Assembly (NCBI GenBank): GCA_963741565.1
Contig: CAVUIK010000005.1
Location: forward strand, 1-64,000
Direction of reading: 5' to 3'
DNA from: Ga0077555 sp963741565
GTDB lineage: Bacteria > Pseudomonadota > Alphaproteobacteria > Rhizobiales > Hyphomicrobiaceae
Length of the DNA stretch: 64,000 bases
Shown: positions 34,212 to 44,009 of the stretch, in pieces
How the letters are laid out: every line of letters begins with the position of its first letter
How positions within the stretch are numbered: position 1 is the first letter of the stretch
The notes under the pieces: generated by a model
Seen by the model: the letters and a program-made list of their open reading frames with translations, nothing else
Databases searched by the model: none
Told to the model about the DNA's origin: nothing
Position numbers and translations under genes: made by a program

Positions 34212-36062
34212 ATGGCCAAGAAACCGACCAACGATGCAGGCGAAGACGGTACGGCGAACATGGGCGGGTCTGCGCCGGTGCAGTCCGGCTATGTCGTCCT
34301 CGCCCGCAAGTACCGCCCGGCAACCTTCGCTGACCTGATCGGCCAGGAGGCCATGGTCACGACGCTGCGCAACGCCTTCGCGGCCGGCCGGATTGCCCAA
34401 GGCTATATGCTGACGGGTGTCCGCGGTGTCGGCAAGACGACCACCGCGCGAATCCTGGCGCGTGCCCTGAATTACGCAACTCCGGACAACCCGGATCAGC
34501 CATCGATCGACCTCGCCACGCTCGGCCAGCACTGCCGCGAGATCATGGAGAGCCGGCACCCCGACGTCGTCGAGATGGACGCGGCGTCGAATACGGGCGT
34601 CGACAACATGCGCGAAATCATCGAGAGCGCGCGCTATAAGCCGATGGTCGCGCGCTACAAGGTGTTCATCATCGACGAAGTTCACATGCTCTCGAAGGGC
34701 GCGTTCAACGCACTCCTGAAGACGCTCGAGGAGCCGCCGGCGCACGTCAAATTCATTTTCGCGACGACGGAAATCCGCAAGGTTCCGGTCACCGTTCTGT
34801 CGCGCTGTCAGCGGTTCGATCTGCGGCGCGTCGATGTGCCCGTGCTGGCGCAGCACTTCAAGTCGATTGTCGCCAAGGAAGGCGTGACGGCCGAGGACGA
34901 AGCGCTCGCGATCATTGCACGGGCAGCGGAAGGCTCCGTCCGCGACGGCTTGTCGGTGCTCGATCAGGCAATTGCGACGGCGACTGGGGCCAAGGCCAAC
35001 AATGTTGTCACCGCGGTTGCCGTCCGTGCGATGCTGGGGCTCGCGGACCGTGGTCGTCTGTTCGATCTGCTGGAGCATTTGTTCGCCGGACGCGTGGCAC
35101 CGGCGCTCGAAGCGTTCGACGCACTTCATCGTGATGGCGCCGATGCCCTGCAGACGCTCGCCGATCTCGGCGAGGCCGTCCATATCGCGACGCGCGTGAA
35201 GGCGGCGGGGCCAGACGCGGCGGGCGAAGGCCTCTCGGCTGAGGAGAAGCGGCGCGGCGTGGCGCTGGCGAGCAAGCTGTCGCTGCCAGTCCTGTCGCGC
35301 GGTTGGTCGATGCTGCTGAAAGGGCTGGACGAAGGCGCGCGGGCGCCGAATGCCCGGTCGGCGGCTGAAATGGTCCTGATCCGCATCGCGCATGCGGCGG
35401 ATCTGCCAAGTCCTGAGGAGATCCTGCGCACGCTTGGCGGCGGTTCCGTCACGCGTCGCGCACCAGGCGCCGGCAGCGAGCCAGCCTCGGCACCCTCGCA
35501 TGACGAGCGCGCGCCGCTGAACCAGGCCGTGGCTGAAGCAGCACCTCTGCCGGCCAGCGCTGAAGACTACGGTGTCATCGGCCCGGATGATGGCTTCATT
35601 GCGCCTCCGCCCGAAGACGATGACGTGGAGGACGCCGACGAGACGCCACGCGCTGCCCCCCAGTTGGCCGATCCGCGCTCCTTCCCCGATGTGGTCGACC
35701 TCGTTGGCATACGCCGCGATGCCAAGCTGAAGGTGCACCTCGAAGAGCACATCAGTCTGGTGAAGTTCGACGCTGCCGGCGCGATCGAGATACATCTGCT
35801 GCCGGGAGCGCCCGCCGAGGTTGGCAATGATCTCAGGGAAAAGCTCAACAAGTGGACAGGGCGGCGCTGGATGGTGGCCATCGCCAGGACGCGCGGCGAG
35901 CCGCCGATCGGCGAGGCGCGCCGCCAGCGCGAGGCGGCCGAGCTGGAGGCCCTTAAGGCGCATCCGGCCGTTGTCAATATTCTCGAGCAGTTTCCGGACG
36001 CCAAAATCCAGAATGTGAAACCGGTCATCGCGCGCCGCGATGACGATCAGGCAGCCGGCTGA
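34212..36062 (+). CDS. dnaX: DNA polymerase III subunits gamma and tau
   Basis: Clamp-loader ATPase, 616 residues. The N-terminus has VVLARKYRPATFADLIGQEA, Walker A GVRGVGKTTTARILARALN, DAASNTGVDNMREIIESARY, Walker B KVFIIDEVHMLSKGAFNALL, then LKTLEEPPAHVKFIFATTE and the SRCQRFDLRR arginine-finger region. The tau C-terminus ends with KLNKWTGRRWMVAIARTRGE. Oddity: between Walker A and DAASN, where DnaX normally carries four zinc-binding cysteines, only one is seen (TLGQHCREIMESRH), so the zinc module appears lost. It follows the SRP RNA and precedes ybaB. Confidence 0.96.
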   Translation: MAKKPTNDAGEDGTANMGGSAPVQSGYVVLARKYRPATFADLIGQEAMVTTLRNAFAAGRIAQGYMLTGVRGVGKTTTARILARALNYATPDNPDQPSIDLATLGQHCREIMESRHPDVVEMDAASNTGVDNMREIIESARYKPMVARYKVFIIDEVHMLSKGAFNALLKTLEEPPAHVKFIFATTEIRKVPVTVLSRCQRFDLRRVDVPVLAQHFKSIVAKEGVTAEDEALAIIARAAEGSVRDGLSVLDQAIATATGAKANNVVTAVAVRAMLGLADRGRLFDLLEHLFAGRVAPALEAFDALHRDGADALQTLADLGEAVHIATRVKAAGPDAAGEGLSAEEKRRGVALASKLSLPVLSRGWSMLLKGLDEGARAPNARSAAEMVLIRIAHAADLPSPEEILRTLGGGSVTRRAPGAGSEPASAPSHDERAPLNQAVAEAAPLPASAEDYGVIGPDDGFIAPPPEDDDVEDADETPRAAPQLADPRSFPDVVDLVGIRRDAKLKVHLEEHISLVKFDAAGAIEIHLLPGAPAEVGNDLREKLNKWTGRRWMVAIARTRGEPPIGEARRQREAAELEALKAHPAVVNILEQFPDAKIQNVKPVIARRDDDQAAG

Positions 36063-36095
36063 GCCACTGCGCCGCCGACTGGAAAGGAAGACGCA

Positions 36096-36416
36096 ATGAA
36101 AGACCTTATGAAGTTGATGAAGCAGGCCCAGGACATGCAGGGCCGTATGCAGCAGATGCAGGAGGATCTGCAGGCGCTGCAGGTCGAGGGCCAGTCCGGC
36201 GGCGGCATGGTCAAGGTGGTGCTGAACGGGCGCGGTGAGATGCGCAGCTTGCGGATCGACCCAGGCATGATCAAGCCCGGCGAGGCGGAGATGATCGAAG
36301 ACCTCGTGATGGCGGCCTTCCAGGATGCCAAAGGCAAGGTCGAAGCACAGATGCAGTCGAAGATGCAGGAAATCACCGGTGGTCTGCCGTTGCCGCCGGG
36401 CTTTAAGCTGTTCTGA
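36096..36416 (+). CDS. ybaB: YbaB/EbfC nucleoid-associated protein
   Basis: A 106-residue DNA-binding protein that forms a dimer with a tweezer shape. MKDLMKLMKQAQDMQGRMQQ is the N-terminal helix, GGGMVKVVLNGRGEMRSLRI the central sheet, and QEITGGLPLPPGFKLF the conserved end. It is 33 bases after dnaX. The usual next gene, recR, is absent; an SDR gene on the other strand follows. Confidence 0.96.
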   Translation: MKDLMKLMKQAQDMQGRMQQMQEDLQALQVEGQSGGGMVKVVLNGRGEMRSLRIDPGMIKPGEAEMIEDLVMAAFQDAKGKVEAQMQSKMQEITGGLPLPPGFKLF

Positions 36417-36434
36417 AACGTTGCGGAAACTCGG

Positions 36435-37265
36435 CTACCTGTTGCCCGGCCAGACTTGAGGGCTACGGAAGGGGCGCATGTCGGGATAGCCGCTCACACT
36501 CCAGGCCCCATCGACCAGCAAACTAGCGCCGGAAACGTAGCTCGCATCATCGCTTGCGAGAAACAACGCTGGTCCGGCCATCTCCTCAGGTTGAGCCGCG
36601 CGCCCCAGCGGGATGCGGGCAACGAACGCCGCGTGGGTCTCCGGGTTGTCGAAGTGCACGCGCGTCAACGGCGTTTGTACGAGGCCCGGCAGGATCGCGT
36701 TCACCCGCACGCCGAACGGGGCAAACTCCAGCGCGCCATTCTTGGTCAGCATTTCGACGCCGGCCTTGGCCGAGGCGTAGGCAGCGCCGGCGTGCATCGG
36801 GACATGCGCATTCAGCGACGCAACGTTGACGATGGCGCCGCGGCCTTGCCGGATCATGTGGCGGGCCTGATGCTTCATGGACAGGAACACGCCCTTGAGG
36901 CACAGGTCGACGGTGAAGTCCCAGTCCGCCTCGGCGAGATCGACGAGATAGCCCCGCCGCGTCGCGCCTGCCACGTTGAAGGCGCAGTCGAGACCACCGA
37001 AGCGGTCGATGGTGCGGCCAACGAGTGCCTCCATGTCGGCTTCTTTGGTGACGTCGGCGGCGACGCCGAGAAAGGCAGGCCCAAGTTCTGCTTCGAGCGC
37101 CACGAGCTGATCGGCCTGCACATCGCAGGCGGCGACCTTGGCTCCATCGGCGACCAGTCGACGCACGATCGCCAAGCCAATGCCCGACGCGCCGCCGGTC
37201 ACGAGCGCAGCTTTGCCGGCGAAGCGACGGGGGAACTCGGTCTTCATGTCCTCCACGTTGGCCAT
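36435..37265 (-). CDS. SDR family oxidoreductase
   Basis: A 276-residue classical SDR: cofactor motif TGGASGIGLAIV, NVAGA in place of NNAGA, catalytic Ser in VNVASLNAHVPM and YASAKAGVEM with the YxxxK pair, and FLASDDASYVSGASLLVDGA near the end. A functional NAD(P)-dependent dehydrogenase is likely; substrate unknown. The start at 37265 (MANVEDM) is eight bases after the deacetylase stop, suggesting the two are in one operon. An internal start at 37247 is possible. Confidence 0.88.
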   Translation of the reverse strand: MANVEDMKTEFPRRFAGKAALVTGGASGIGLAIVRRLVADGAKVAACDVQADQLVALEAELGPAFLGVAADVTKEADMEALVGRTIDRFGGLDCAFNVAGATRRGYLVDLAEADWDFTVDLCLKGVFLSMKHQARHMIRQGRGAIVNVASLNAHVPMHAGAAYASAKAGVEMLTKNGALEFAPFGVRVNAILPGLVQTPLTRVHFDNPETHAAFVARIPLGRAAQPEEMAGPALFLASDDASYVSGASLLVDGAWSVSGYPDMRPFRSPQVWPGNR

Positions 37266-37272
37266 GATCGAA

Positions 37273-38199
37273 CTACAGCCCCGCCTTCTCCTTGCAGTAG
37301 CGCGCGATCTCGTCATGCCGCGCGAACCAGATGCCAGGCTGGCTGCGGATATATTGAATCAACTCTTCCAGGATCTGGATGCGGCTCGAATGGCCGATCA
37401 CATGCGGGTGCATGGTCAGCAGATAGAGCCCACCGTCCGCGTAGGCCTGGTCGAACTCGCGCTGGAAAACCTCCAGCACGCCGGATGGTGACGTGTAGGG
37501 CCGGGCCGAGCCGAACCGGTCCATCGTCAGATACGGCGCGTCATCGCGGATCCACTCAACCGGCAGCTCGACGACACCGGTCGGCTCGCCATCCTCGAGC
37601 AGCTCGTAGGGATCGTCGTCGGCCATCAGTGACGAGTCATAGAGCAGGCCCATCTCGCGCGTGATCGACAGCGTGTGCGGGCTGAAATCCCAGGAGGGTG
37701 TTCGAATGCCGACCGGACGCACTCCGGAGATTTTTTCCAGCACGTCGGCGGCGCGCATCTGCAGGTCGCGCTCGTTTTTCGGCGGCAGCTGACTGTTGAG
37801 CTCATGGATCCAACTATGGATTCCGATCTCGTGGCCTTCCGCGATCACCCGCTTCTGCTCGTCGGGGTGCAGCATCGCGACAACCGCCGGCACGAAAAAC
37901 GTTGCCTTGATGTCGTAGGTCTTGAGAACGCGCAGGATCCGCGGAATGCCGACGCGAGCGCCATATTCGCCGGCGCTGAGACGGCCCGGCGAGTCGTGGC
38001 CCCAGCGAAGCGTTTGCGTCTCGTGATCGGAATCGAACGACAGTGCCACGGCGCACTTAGCGCCCTTCTTCCAAGACTTGGGTTTCAGCGAGCGGCCAGC
38101 GCGGATCTTGTTGACGATCTTGCGCCATTTCTCTTCGGGCCACTGCCAGGCTTCGGCGGCTTGCGGAAGGCTTCCAGGTTTCGATTTGGCATCTGTCAT
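37273..38199 (-). CDS. Polysaccharide deacetylase family protein (CE4, PuuE/HpPgdA-like)
   Basis: A 308-residue cytoplasmic-type NodB-homology protein without a signal peptide. AVALSFDSDHETQTL carries the catalytic Asp with the metal-binding Asp (SFDSD), GHEIGIHSWIHELN gives the H-xxx-H metal ligands, RTPSWDFSPHTLSI the arginine segment and LLTMHPHVIGHSSRIQILEE the C-terminal catalytic His. This form, with D-S-D-H and the MHP motif, resembles the allantoinase (PuuE) and H. pylori PgdA subgroup that may act on small amides or peptidoglycan. It is between a LysR regulator and an SDR gene, all in one direction. Confidence 0.88.
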   Translation of the reverse strand: MTDAKSKPGSLPQAAEAWQWPEEKWRKIVNKIRAGRSLKPKSWKKGAKCAVALSFDSDHETQTLRWGHDSPGRLSAGEYGARVGIPRILRVLKTYDIKATFFVPAVVAMLHPDEQKRVIAEGHEIGIHSWIHELNSQLPPKNERDLQMRAADVLEKISGVRPVGIRTPSWDFSPHTLSITREMGLLYDSSLMADDDPYELLEDGEPTGVVELPVEWIRDDAPYLTMDRFGSARPYTSPSGVLEVFQREFDQAYADGGLYLLTMHPHVIGHSSRIQILEELIQYIRSQPGIWFARHDEIARYCKEKAGL

Positions 38200-38289
38200 G
38201 AGGCGGCTCCGGCTCTGGGCTACGCTAGCGGGCACCATGATGCCATAGTCTGCGCGGCTGTCTGCTCCAAAACGCGACTCAAAGCGCGA

Positions 38290-39183
38290 CTAGTGCGCCG
38301 TGCCCAAATGACTGATCAAGGTCTGCGTGACGTGGGCGATGGCCGGATCACCGGCCTTGTCCTTGCGCTGGACGAGCATCAGGGTCCGGTCGATGGACGG
38401 GCTCAAGGGGCGGACGACGAGGCCGTCCTGTTGGTACTTGCTGCCGATCGCCAGTCGCGGAATGATAGACGCCCCAAGCCCCGCAGCCACGACACTCTTG
38501 ATCCCGGCGACGTTGTCGAGCTCCATCACCGGCCGCAGCTCGTCGGCATCCTCGCCGATCCACTCGGTGATGATGCGGCGCATCGCCGATCTTGGATTGC
38601 CCATGACCAGCGGCCACTGGAGCAGGTCGGTCGGCGTTACCTCGGCCGGCGCTTTCTTGGCGCTCGGGGGCAAGATCGCAACAAAGGGATCAGGCGTCAG
38701 CGGGCTGGCGACAAGGAGTTTTTCTGACACCGGTCCCGTGCACAAGCCGATGTCGAGCTCGTTGTCGAGCAGGCGCTCGATGGTGTTTTCAGTAAAGCCC
38801 GTCTTGATGCTGAGTTCGAGCGAAGGGTACTTTCGGCGCAGGTGGATCATCACGGGCGGCATGGCAAAGATGAGCAACGTCATGCTCATGCCGATGCGCA
38901 CGCGCCCGAGCCAGCCTTCGCTGTGGCGGCGCATCAGCTGCTGCGCCTCCACCGATTGTTCGAGCAGCCGCTTGCCAAGTTCAACGAGGTGCTTGCCCGC
39001 CGGCGTGACGGTCGTTCGTTTGCCGCGCTCGATCAGTTTGACGTTGAGTCGGCTCTCGAGCTCTTGGACCTGCAGCGTGACAGCCGGTTGCGTCAGATTG
39101 AGATTGCGGGCCGCGGCAGTGAAGCTGCCGCAGTCGGCGACCTCGATCAGTGTGCGGATCTGGTCGAGATTGAGGTGGCGCAT
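38290..39183 (-). CDS. LysR-type transcriptional regulator
   Basis: A 297-residue LTTR with the N-terminal winged helix-turn-helix (MRHLNLDQIRTLIEVADCGS, FTAAARNLNLTQPAVTLQVQ, ELESRLNVKLIERG) and a periplasmic-binding-like effector domain. It is 90 bases upstream of the deacetylase gene in the same direction, so it may regulate the deacetylase-SDR pair as well as itself. Effector unknown. Confidence 0.92.
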   Translation of the reverse strand: MRHLNLDQIRTLIEVADCGSFTAAARNLNLTQPAVTLQVQELESRLNVKLIERGKRTTVTPAGKHLVELGKRLLEQSVEAQQLMRRHSEGWLGRVRIGMSMTLLIFAMPPVMIHLRRKYPSLELSIKTGFTENTIERLLDNELDIGLCTGPVSEKLLVASPLTPDPFVAILPPSAKKAPAEVTPTDLLQWPLVMGNPRSAMRRIITEWIGEDADELRPVMELDNVAGIKSVVAAGLGASIIPRLAIGSKYQQDGLVVRPLSPSIDRTLMLVQRKDKAGDPAIAHVTQTLISHLGTAH

Positions 39184-39348
39184 CGATAAGTCACGCTCAT
39201 GGTTGGTATCAGAATTTCAAAATTGTATTTGATGTCTGCTCTGGCAAGATTGTTTCATAAACTAGATGAAAATGCCCTCGGGGGGTGAGCTAGCCCTCAA
39301 ACGCGATCCACCAGGGGGAAACGAATTTTAAGCGACGCATATTTGGCA

Positions 39349-39402
39349 AAAGGCCTCGGCGCAAATTACCGAATTTCATCGGTGCGCACGAGGCCTTTGT
39401 CA
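39349..39402 (-). terminator. Terminator of the double-ATPase operon
   Basis: AAAGGCCTCG at 39349-39358 pairs with CGAGGCCTTT at 39389-39398; the loop itself contains a further stem (ACCGA/TCGGT, with GCGC/GCGC). On the minus strand it lies 50 bases after the ATPase stop and is followed by CCTTTT. The symmetric ends mean it may work in both directions. Confidence 0.65.
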
Positions 39403-39447
39403 TTTATTGAGACTTTGCAATGGCTTGGGCCGGTTTCGGCCATCCCC

Positions 39448-42400
39448 TCAGCCGAACAATCTCAACTGCTTCTCGTCTTGCCCCTTGGTCTCGTAGGCCA
39501 GCTGCTCGATCCGGTCGAACGGCACCTGCTCGGCCTGGATCAGGGATCGCTGGGCCTTCAATGATCGGACAAGACCTTCCTGGACGAGATGGAACTCGCC
39601 GACCGTCTGGCCCGGCAGCACGGCGGCCGCATCGAGCCCGGATTCGCTCTGGAAGGCGGCCTTCAGCTTGCGCAGCGCCGTATCCTCGCGGACGCGGCCG
39701 ATGAACCAGCTCGTGATCTGGTCGCGGCTCTTGTAGTCGAGGTCGCCCGGCGACTGGGTGGCGAGCATGATGCCGAGCCCCGCCGAGCGCGCGCGCTTCA
39801 GCAGGCTTTGCAGCGGTTCGGCTGTCGCCGGCTTTGCGTTGGCGGGGATGTAGAGGTCCGCCTCGTCGAACATGACGACGGCCTGCAACTGGTCGTTCGG
39901 GTTGCGTTGGCAGAAGCGCAGCGCCTCGGACAGGAATTGCGACACCCAGAACAGGATGTTCTCGTTGTCACCAAGGAAGCCCGTGTAGATGACCGAGAGG
40001 CGTGTGCGGCCGTCCGGTCGCGCATAGGGTCCGCGACCGAGCAGTGCCTCCATGCGAAGCGGCTCGCCGCCGCCTTCGAACAGCGCCGAGTTGCGATGCC
40101 GCAACGAGTTCGAGCTGTCCGATCAGGTCCCGGCGAATTCGCCCCGACGGATCCATGCGCTGCGTCCGATCCGTCAACTCGGCATCTTCATCCTCGAGCA
40201 AATGAATGAGGTCGCCGAGCGTCACTTCTTTTGAGAAGCGGGAGCCGAGAATTTTCAGTGCCACCGACAGCGTGCCGGATTGCTTCTGGTGCGTCGCTGA
40301 ATTCTTGAGGTGCAACATGTCGCCGAGCGCAGCCGCCGATAGATTGGCCAACAGCTCCTGCTCGTGCTCGGGCAGCTCGTTGATTCCGTTCGGCAGCAGC
40401 GTGATCGAGATTGGTCGGCCAGAACCGCGGCCAGGGGTGTAGACGGCAACATCGATCGAGTCGGCAAGCTTTTCCCGTTCGCCCCGCCGCTCGTTGTACT
40501 CGTTGTCATTGGCGCGCCAAACGTCCGGGTTGGCGTACGAGCAGAGGTCGCCCTTGCGGTCGATGAGCACGGCTGGAATGCCGCGCAGGAGCAGCTGTTC
40601 GATCAGTGACAGCGCCAGCGTTGTCTTGCCCGAGCCTGAACCGCCGAGAACCGCAGCATGCCGCTTCAGGACATCCTTGTTGAGCGTAATGGTTTTGGCG
40701 CGGCCGCCGATCTCGCGCCCGGCGAGAATACTGGAGGCGTTGCTGGCGTTCTCGTCCAGGATGACGGAGAGCGGCAGATCCTCCTCCTCCTCGGCGGCCG
40801 GCGGTATGTCTGCAGCAACGTCGGCTCCATCGAGCCGCGCCGGCACTCCGGAGGCCGGTGAAAATGACGCATCGATCCCAGTCGCCTCGGCGGGCGATGG
40901 GTTCGATGCAATCCCGGTGTCGATCGCTGCGGCCTCGATGCGCGAGCCCGCGCGGCCCAGGAGATCGAGGCGCAACAGTTGGATCATCGCCGAGAGACCG
41001 GACAGCAGCTTCGCCTGCTCGACCCAGACGCCGAAGCCCGGATCGCTCTTGTGCCGCGCCTGGAACTCGCGGACCGTGATCATGCGTTCCCAGTCGGGGA
41101 TCGGCACCAGGATCGAGCGGCCACCCAGCTCGCGGAATTTGCGGAACGCCTGCGCCGTCTGGTTCTTGCGGTTCGGTGGGAAATCCGACGCCCGGATCAT
41201 GAAACAGACTTTGCCCTTCATCGACATCAAGACACGGTCGATCTGGCGCTTGAGGCCACCGCCCTGCGTTGGCCGATTGCAAATGAAAACGCGCGCGTCC
41301 TGTACCGTGCCCGCAGCATGGCCGATCGTGATGTCGAAGGCAGGCAGGTCGTCGGCGAGTTCGAGTCGGTTGACCGTTAATTTGACAAGGCCGCCCCATT
41401 CATCCTTGGTGACGCCGAGCGCGCCCGACAGAACGTCGACCAGATCATCGTCGTTTGCCGGCATTTCGGCTTCCGACTGATTCTGGAACCGGTCCCAGAG
41501 ATCGCGAAAATCCACGGATGACCCGTGGTCACCGCCAGCTGGGCTGGCATCGGGCGCAGCAAATCCGAGCGCTGCGGCGAGGGTCGAAATGAAGCTCTGG
41601 CCCGGCTCGACGGGATCGGACTCCTCCAACTCGCCGGATGTCTTCGTCTTCAATCGGGTCTGTGCGTGCTCCAGCAAGCGGCGCGTCGAAAGCCCGCTGA
41701 ACTCGTCGTAGAACTCCTGCCCGAAGAATTTGCTCGGATCGGACACCGTGCCGCCGTCTGCCAGGCTTGCCCCGTAAGCGAGGCGCTTGCCGATGATCAG
41801 CCGCGCCTCATCCGGCGTCCGGCTTTCGAGCAAGGCGACCGGGCCCGATTTTTCGATGCGGTCGATGTAGGACTGCGCAAGCACGCCGCGCACTTGGTCG
41901 TAGAAGTCGCCAAGGCAAGAAATGATGATGATCGCGGTCGGCACCCGATTGGCGACCTGGATGAGATCGCGGACGGCCTTCTGGAAGCGCTCTTCGGCAT
42001 CGTTGAAAAAGCGCAGATCCTCGACTTGATCGATGCAAAATACCATCGCCGCGCGATCGACCGACCAGATGAGCTTGCCGAGGCTCTCGATGATCTCGAA
42101 GGCCCGGCCGTCGCCGGTGTTATCGTCGAGGGCGGCGACCGCCTGTTGCGACAGCTCGTTGAGCGGCCGGCCATACAGATACTGGCGGACGCGCTGATCG
42201 ATCCGCGGATCGTTACGCTGGAGATAAAGCAGGGCCCGCACGATGTTGATGTCGAGCTCCAGCTCGGCGAACTTGGGGCTCGCAACGATGTCGTCGGCGA
42301 GTTGCAGCACAAAGCGCGCCAGTGTGGTCTCGTCGAGCTGTGCGTCGCGAAGCTTTTCGAGATCGGCCGCCGGCAGAACCTCGGAATCCTCGACCAGCTT

Positions 42401-42820
42401 GTTGGTGAGGCGCGCCAAGGCGCTTTCGCCATTGCCGGAGTCGGGGTCGTAGGGCTTCTCGAGCGAATTGACGAGCCGGCGCAGGTAATAGTCGGCATAG
42501 CTGGCGACATCCGGCGTCATCTGTGCGTAGCCGAAATAGGCCTTGCCTTGTCGATGCGTCGACGTGCGCAACGCGCGGATCAGATGAGTCTTGCCGGCTC
42601 CTGACTGGCCGTGAAATAGCAGGATGCGGGCTTGCGAGTTGGAGCCTCGGCCCGACGTGATGGCCTCGAGCAAGTCCGAGAATTTTGCTCGCGCCTTCTT
42701 GTGCACCTCGACGACGTCGACCGGATCGGCGCGCCAGATGTCGTCTTCCCAGGTAATCGAATGCTCGAAGGCGGCCGAGATGGCCTCGGCCGGAAGTGCC
42801 TTTGGAGCTGCAAGCTGCAT
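39448..42820 (-). CDS. Double ATPase: N-terminal AAA-like plus C-terminal HerA-like domain, frameshifted
   Basis: Restored length is about 1,123 residues from the ATG at 42820. Residues ~1-400 form a first P-loop ATPase: Walker A GQSGAGKT (71-78), a Walker B-like VFCIDQVEDL (D264) and an arginine-rich helical part. Residues ~495-625 form an unrecognised alpha/beta module (ARVFICNRPTQGGG, KGKVCFMIRASDFPPN, GGRSILVPIPDWERMITV). After an Ala/Glu-rich linker, residues ~700 to the end form a HerA/DUF87-type ATPase: GGSGSGKT (726-733), LIDRKGDLCSYANPDVW, VVMFDEADLYIPAN and MLATQSPGDLDYKS. One extra base near 40103 (GTTGCGG) splits the frame between LIGQLELV and RHRNSALFEGGG. It is 49 bases downstream of, and presumably co-transcribed with, the 379-residue partner. 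HerA-type ATPases usually translocate DNA; exact role unknown. Confidence 0.85.
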
Positions 42821-42869
42821 TGGATGCGTGATCCTTGACGCGCGATGAATGAGAGAAAGCGATGTGTGT

Positions 42870-44009
42870 TCAGTCTTCGACGCGAACGTAGTGCCAAACC
42901 GTATTCTTGTAGGCAATCGCGGACGCCTGGACGTCGGAGAGCGAGCGCTTGTCCTTGAGATCGGCGCTGGCGAGTGCCAGAAGACCGGTGCGATGCGCTT
43001 CGGTCAGCATGCACTTGAACTCGATCTCGGTGAGCCCCCATTGCGGGTGGCGATCGACGATCTCGGTCCACACCTGCGAGACGAAGGCTTTGCGATTGCC
43101 GGCCCAACCCTCGGCTTTTGATCGTGCGGCCGTTTGGACCGCGGCCGCGAAGCCGGCGGGGTCCGGCCGAACCGGCGCGGCGGGCGGCATGACCGGAGAT
43201 GGGACGCCGGCGAGGGTGGACTGGGGTGCCGGTTGCGTTTTGGCGTCGGCGGTTTTCGGTGTGCGGCGCTTGCGCTGCGGCGGCTCGTTTTGGTTGCCCA
43301 GGTATTGGCGAAGTACGGCCAGCCGAAGCTCGCCGAGGTTCGACCGCGAGACGCCACTGACATCGGCGGCGAGGGCGGCGATCAGTCGGGAATCCGTGCC
43401 GAAGTCGCGGGGCTTCTTGACCAGCTGCGCGGCAAGCAAGCGGCTGGCTTTGGCCGGCAACTGCGTCTTGTCGCCAAGCCCGCTCTTGACCTGGTTGCCG
43501 AAGGCCCTCTCGAGCGCGACCAGCGCCAGGGCTGCGCGGATCCGGGAGGCGGACGGCGTTCCCTTCAGCTTAAGCTTCCAATGGGCCTCGACGATCGCCA
43601 TGCGGAGGCCGTCGATTTTCGCGAGTGACTTCTGGCGGCTCGCCGAGGCGGCCTCGAAGCCAAGTGCTTTCGCGACCAGCGGACCATCACGCAAAGCGAT
43701 CCACGTTGCTGGCAGGCCTTTGCGCGCGCCGATGGTGTCGGCTGCTGCGTCGCGTCCAGTGTCTGTGACGGCCAGGCGACCCTCTATTGTCTCCACGTAG
43801 CCGCCGGCGCTCAGCGCGGCGACGATGCGCATGAGCGAAACGCGCCAGGCGTCGGGCGTGGTCTTGCCACCAACCAAAAGCGCGAGATCGCGGGCAATGT
43901 CAGCCTCTGCGCCACCGCCCGTGGCGATGCGCAGCAAAACGACACCGGCGAGGCGCAAGGCCTCGGGCGCTTCAGAATTCAGTTGGACATCCAACGCGAG
44001 ACGATTCAT
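42870..44009 (-). CDS. Unrecognised partner of the double ATPase
   Basis: A 379-residue soluble protein. The N-terminal ~240 residues are helical and rich in Ala and Leu (for example APEALRLAGVVLLRIATGGG; VAALSAGGYVETIEGRLAVT looks like a winged-helix tail). A Lys/Pro/Ala/Gln-rich linker (about 248-290) is followed by a C-terminal domain of about 80 residues: GNRKAFVSQVWTEIVDRHPQ, then LTEAHRTGLLALASADLKDK and TVWHYVRVED. I know similar C-terminal domains only as uncharacterised proteins. No nuclease or methylase motif is visible. The start at 44009 has CAGGGAGA upstream. Its position directly before the ATPase suggests a two-component complex, with this protein as the DNA- or target-binding part; that is inference. 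Confidence 0.7.
   Translation of the reverse strand: MNRLALDVQLNSEAPEALRLAGVVLLRIATGGGAEADIARDLALLVGGKTTPDAWRVSLMRIVAALSAGGYVETIEGRLAVTDTGRDAAADTIGARKGLPATWIALRDGPLVAKALGFEAASASRQKSLAKIDGLRMAIVEAHWKLKLKGTPSASRIRAALALVALERAFGNQVKSGLGDKTQLPAKASRLLAAQLVKKPRDFGTDSRLIAALAADVSGVSRSNLGELRLAVLRQYLGNQNEPPQRKRRTPKTADAKTQPAPQSTLAGVPSPVMPPAAPVRPDPAGFAAAVQTAARSKAEGWAGNRKAFVSQVWTEIVDRHPQWGLTEIEFKCMLTEAHRTGLLALASADLKDKRSLSDVQASAIAYKNTVWHYVRVED

Noticed and set aside
34074..35963. Long open frame (over 600 codons) on the minus strand opposite dnaX
   Set aside because: It mirrors dnaX, is rich in Arg, His and Ala as typical of antisense frames in GC-rich DNA, and has no domain or ribosome site.
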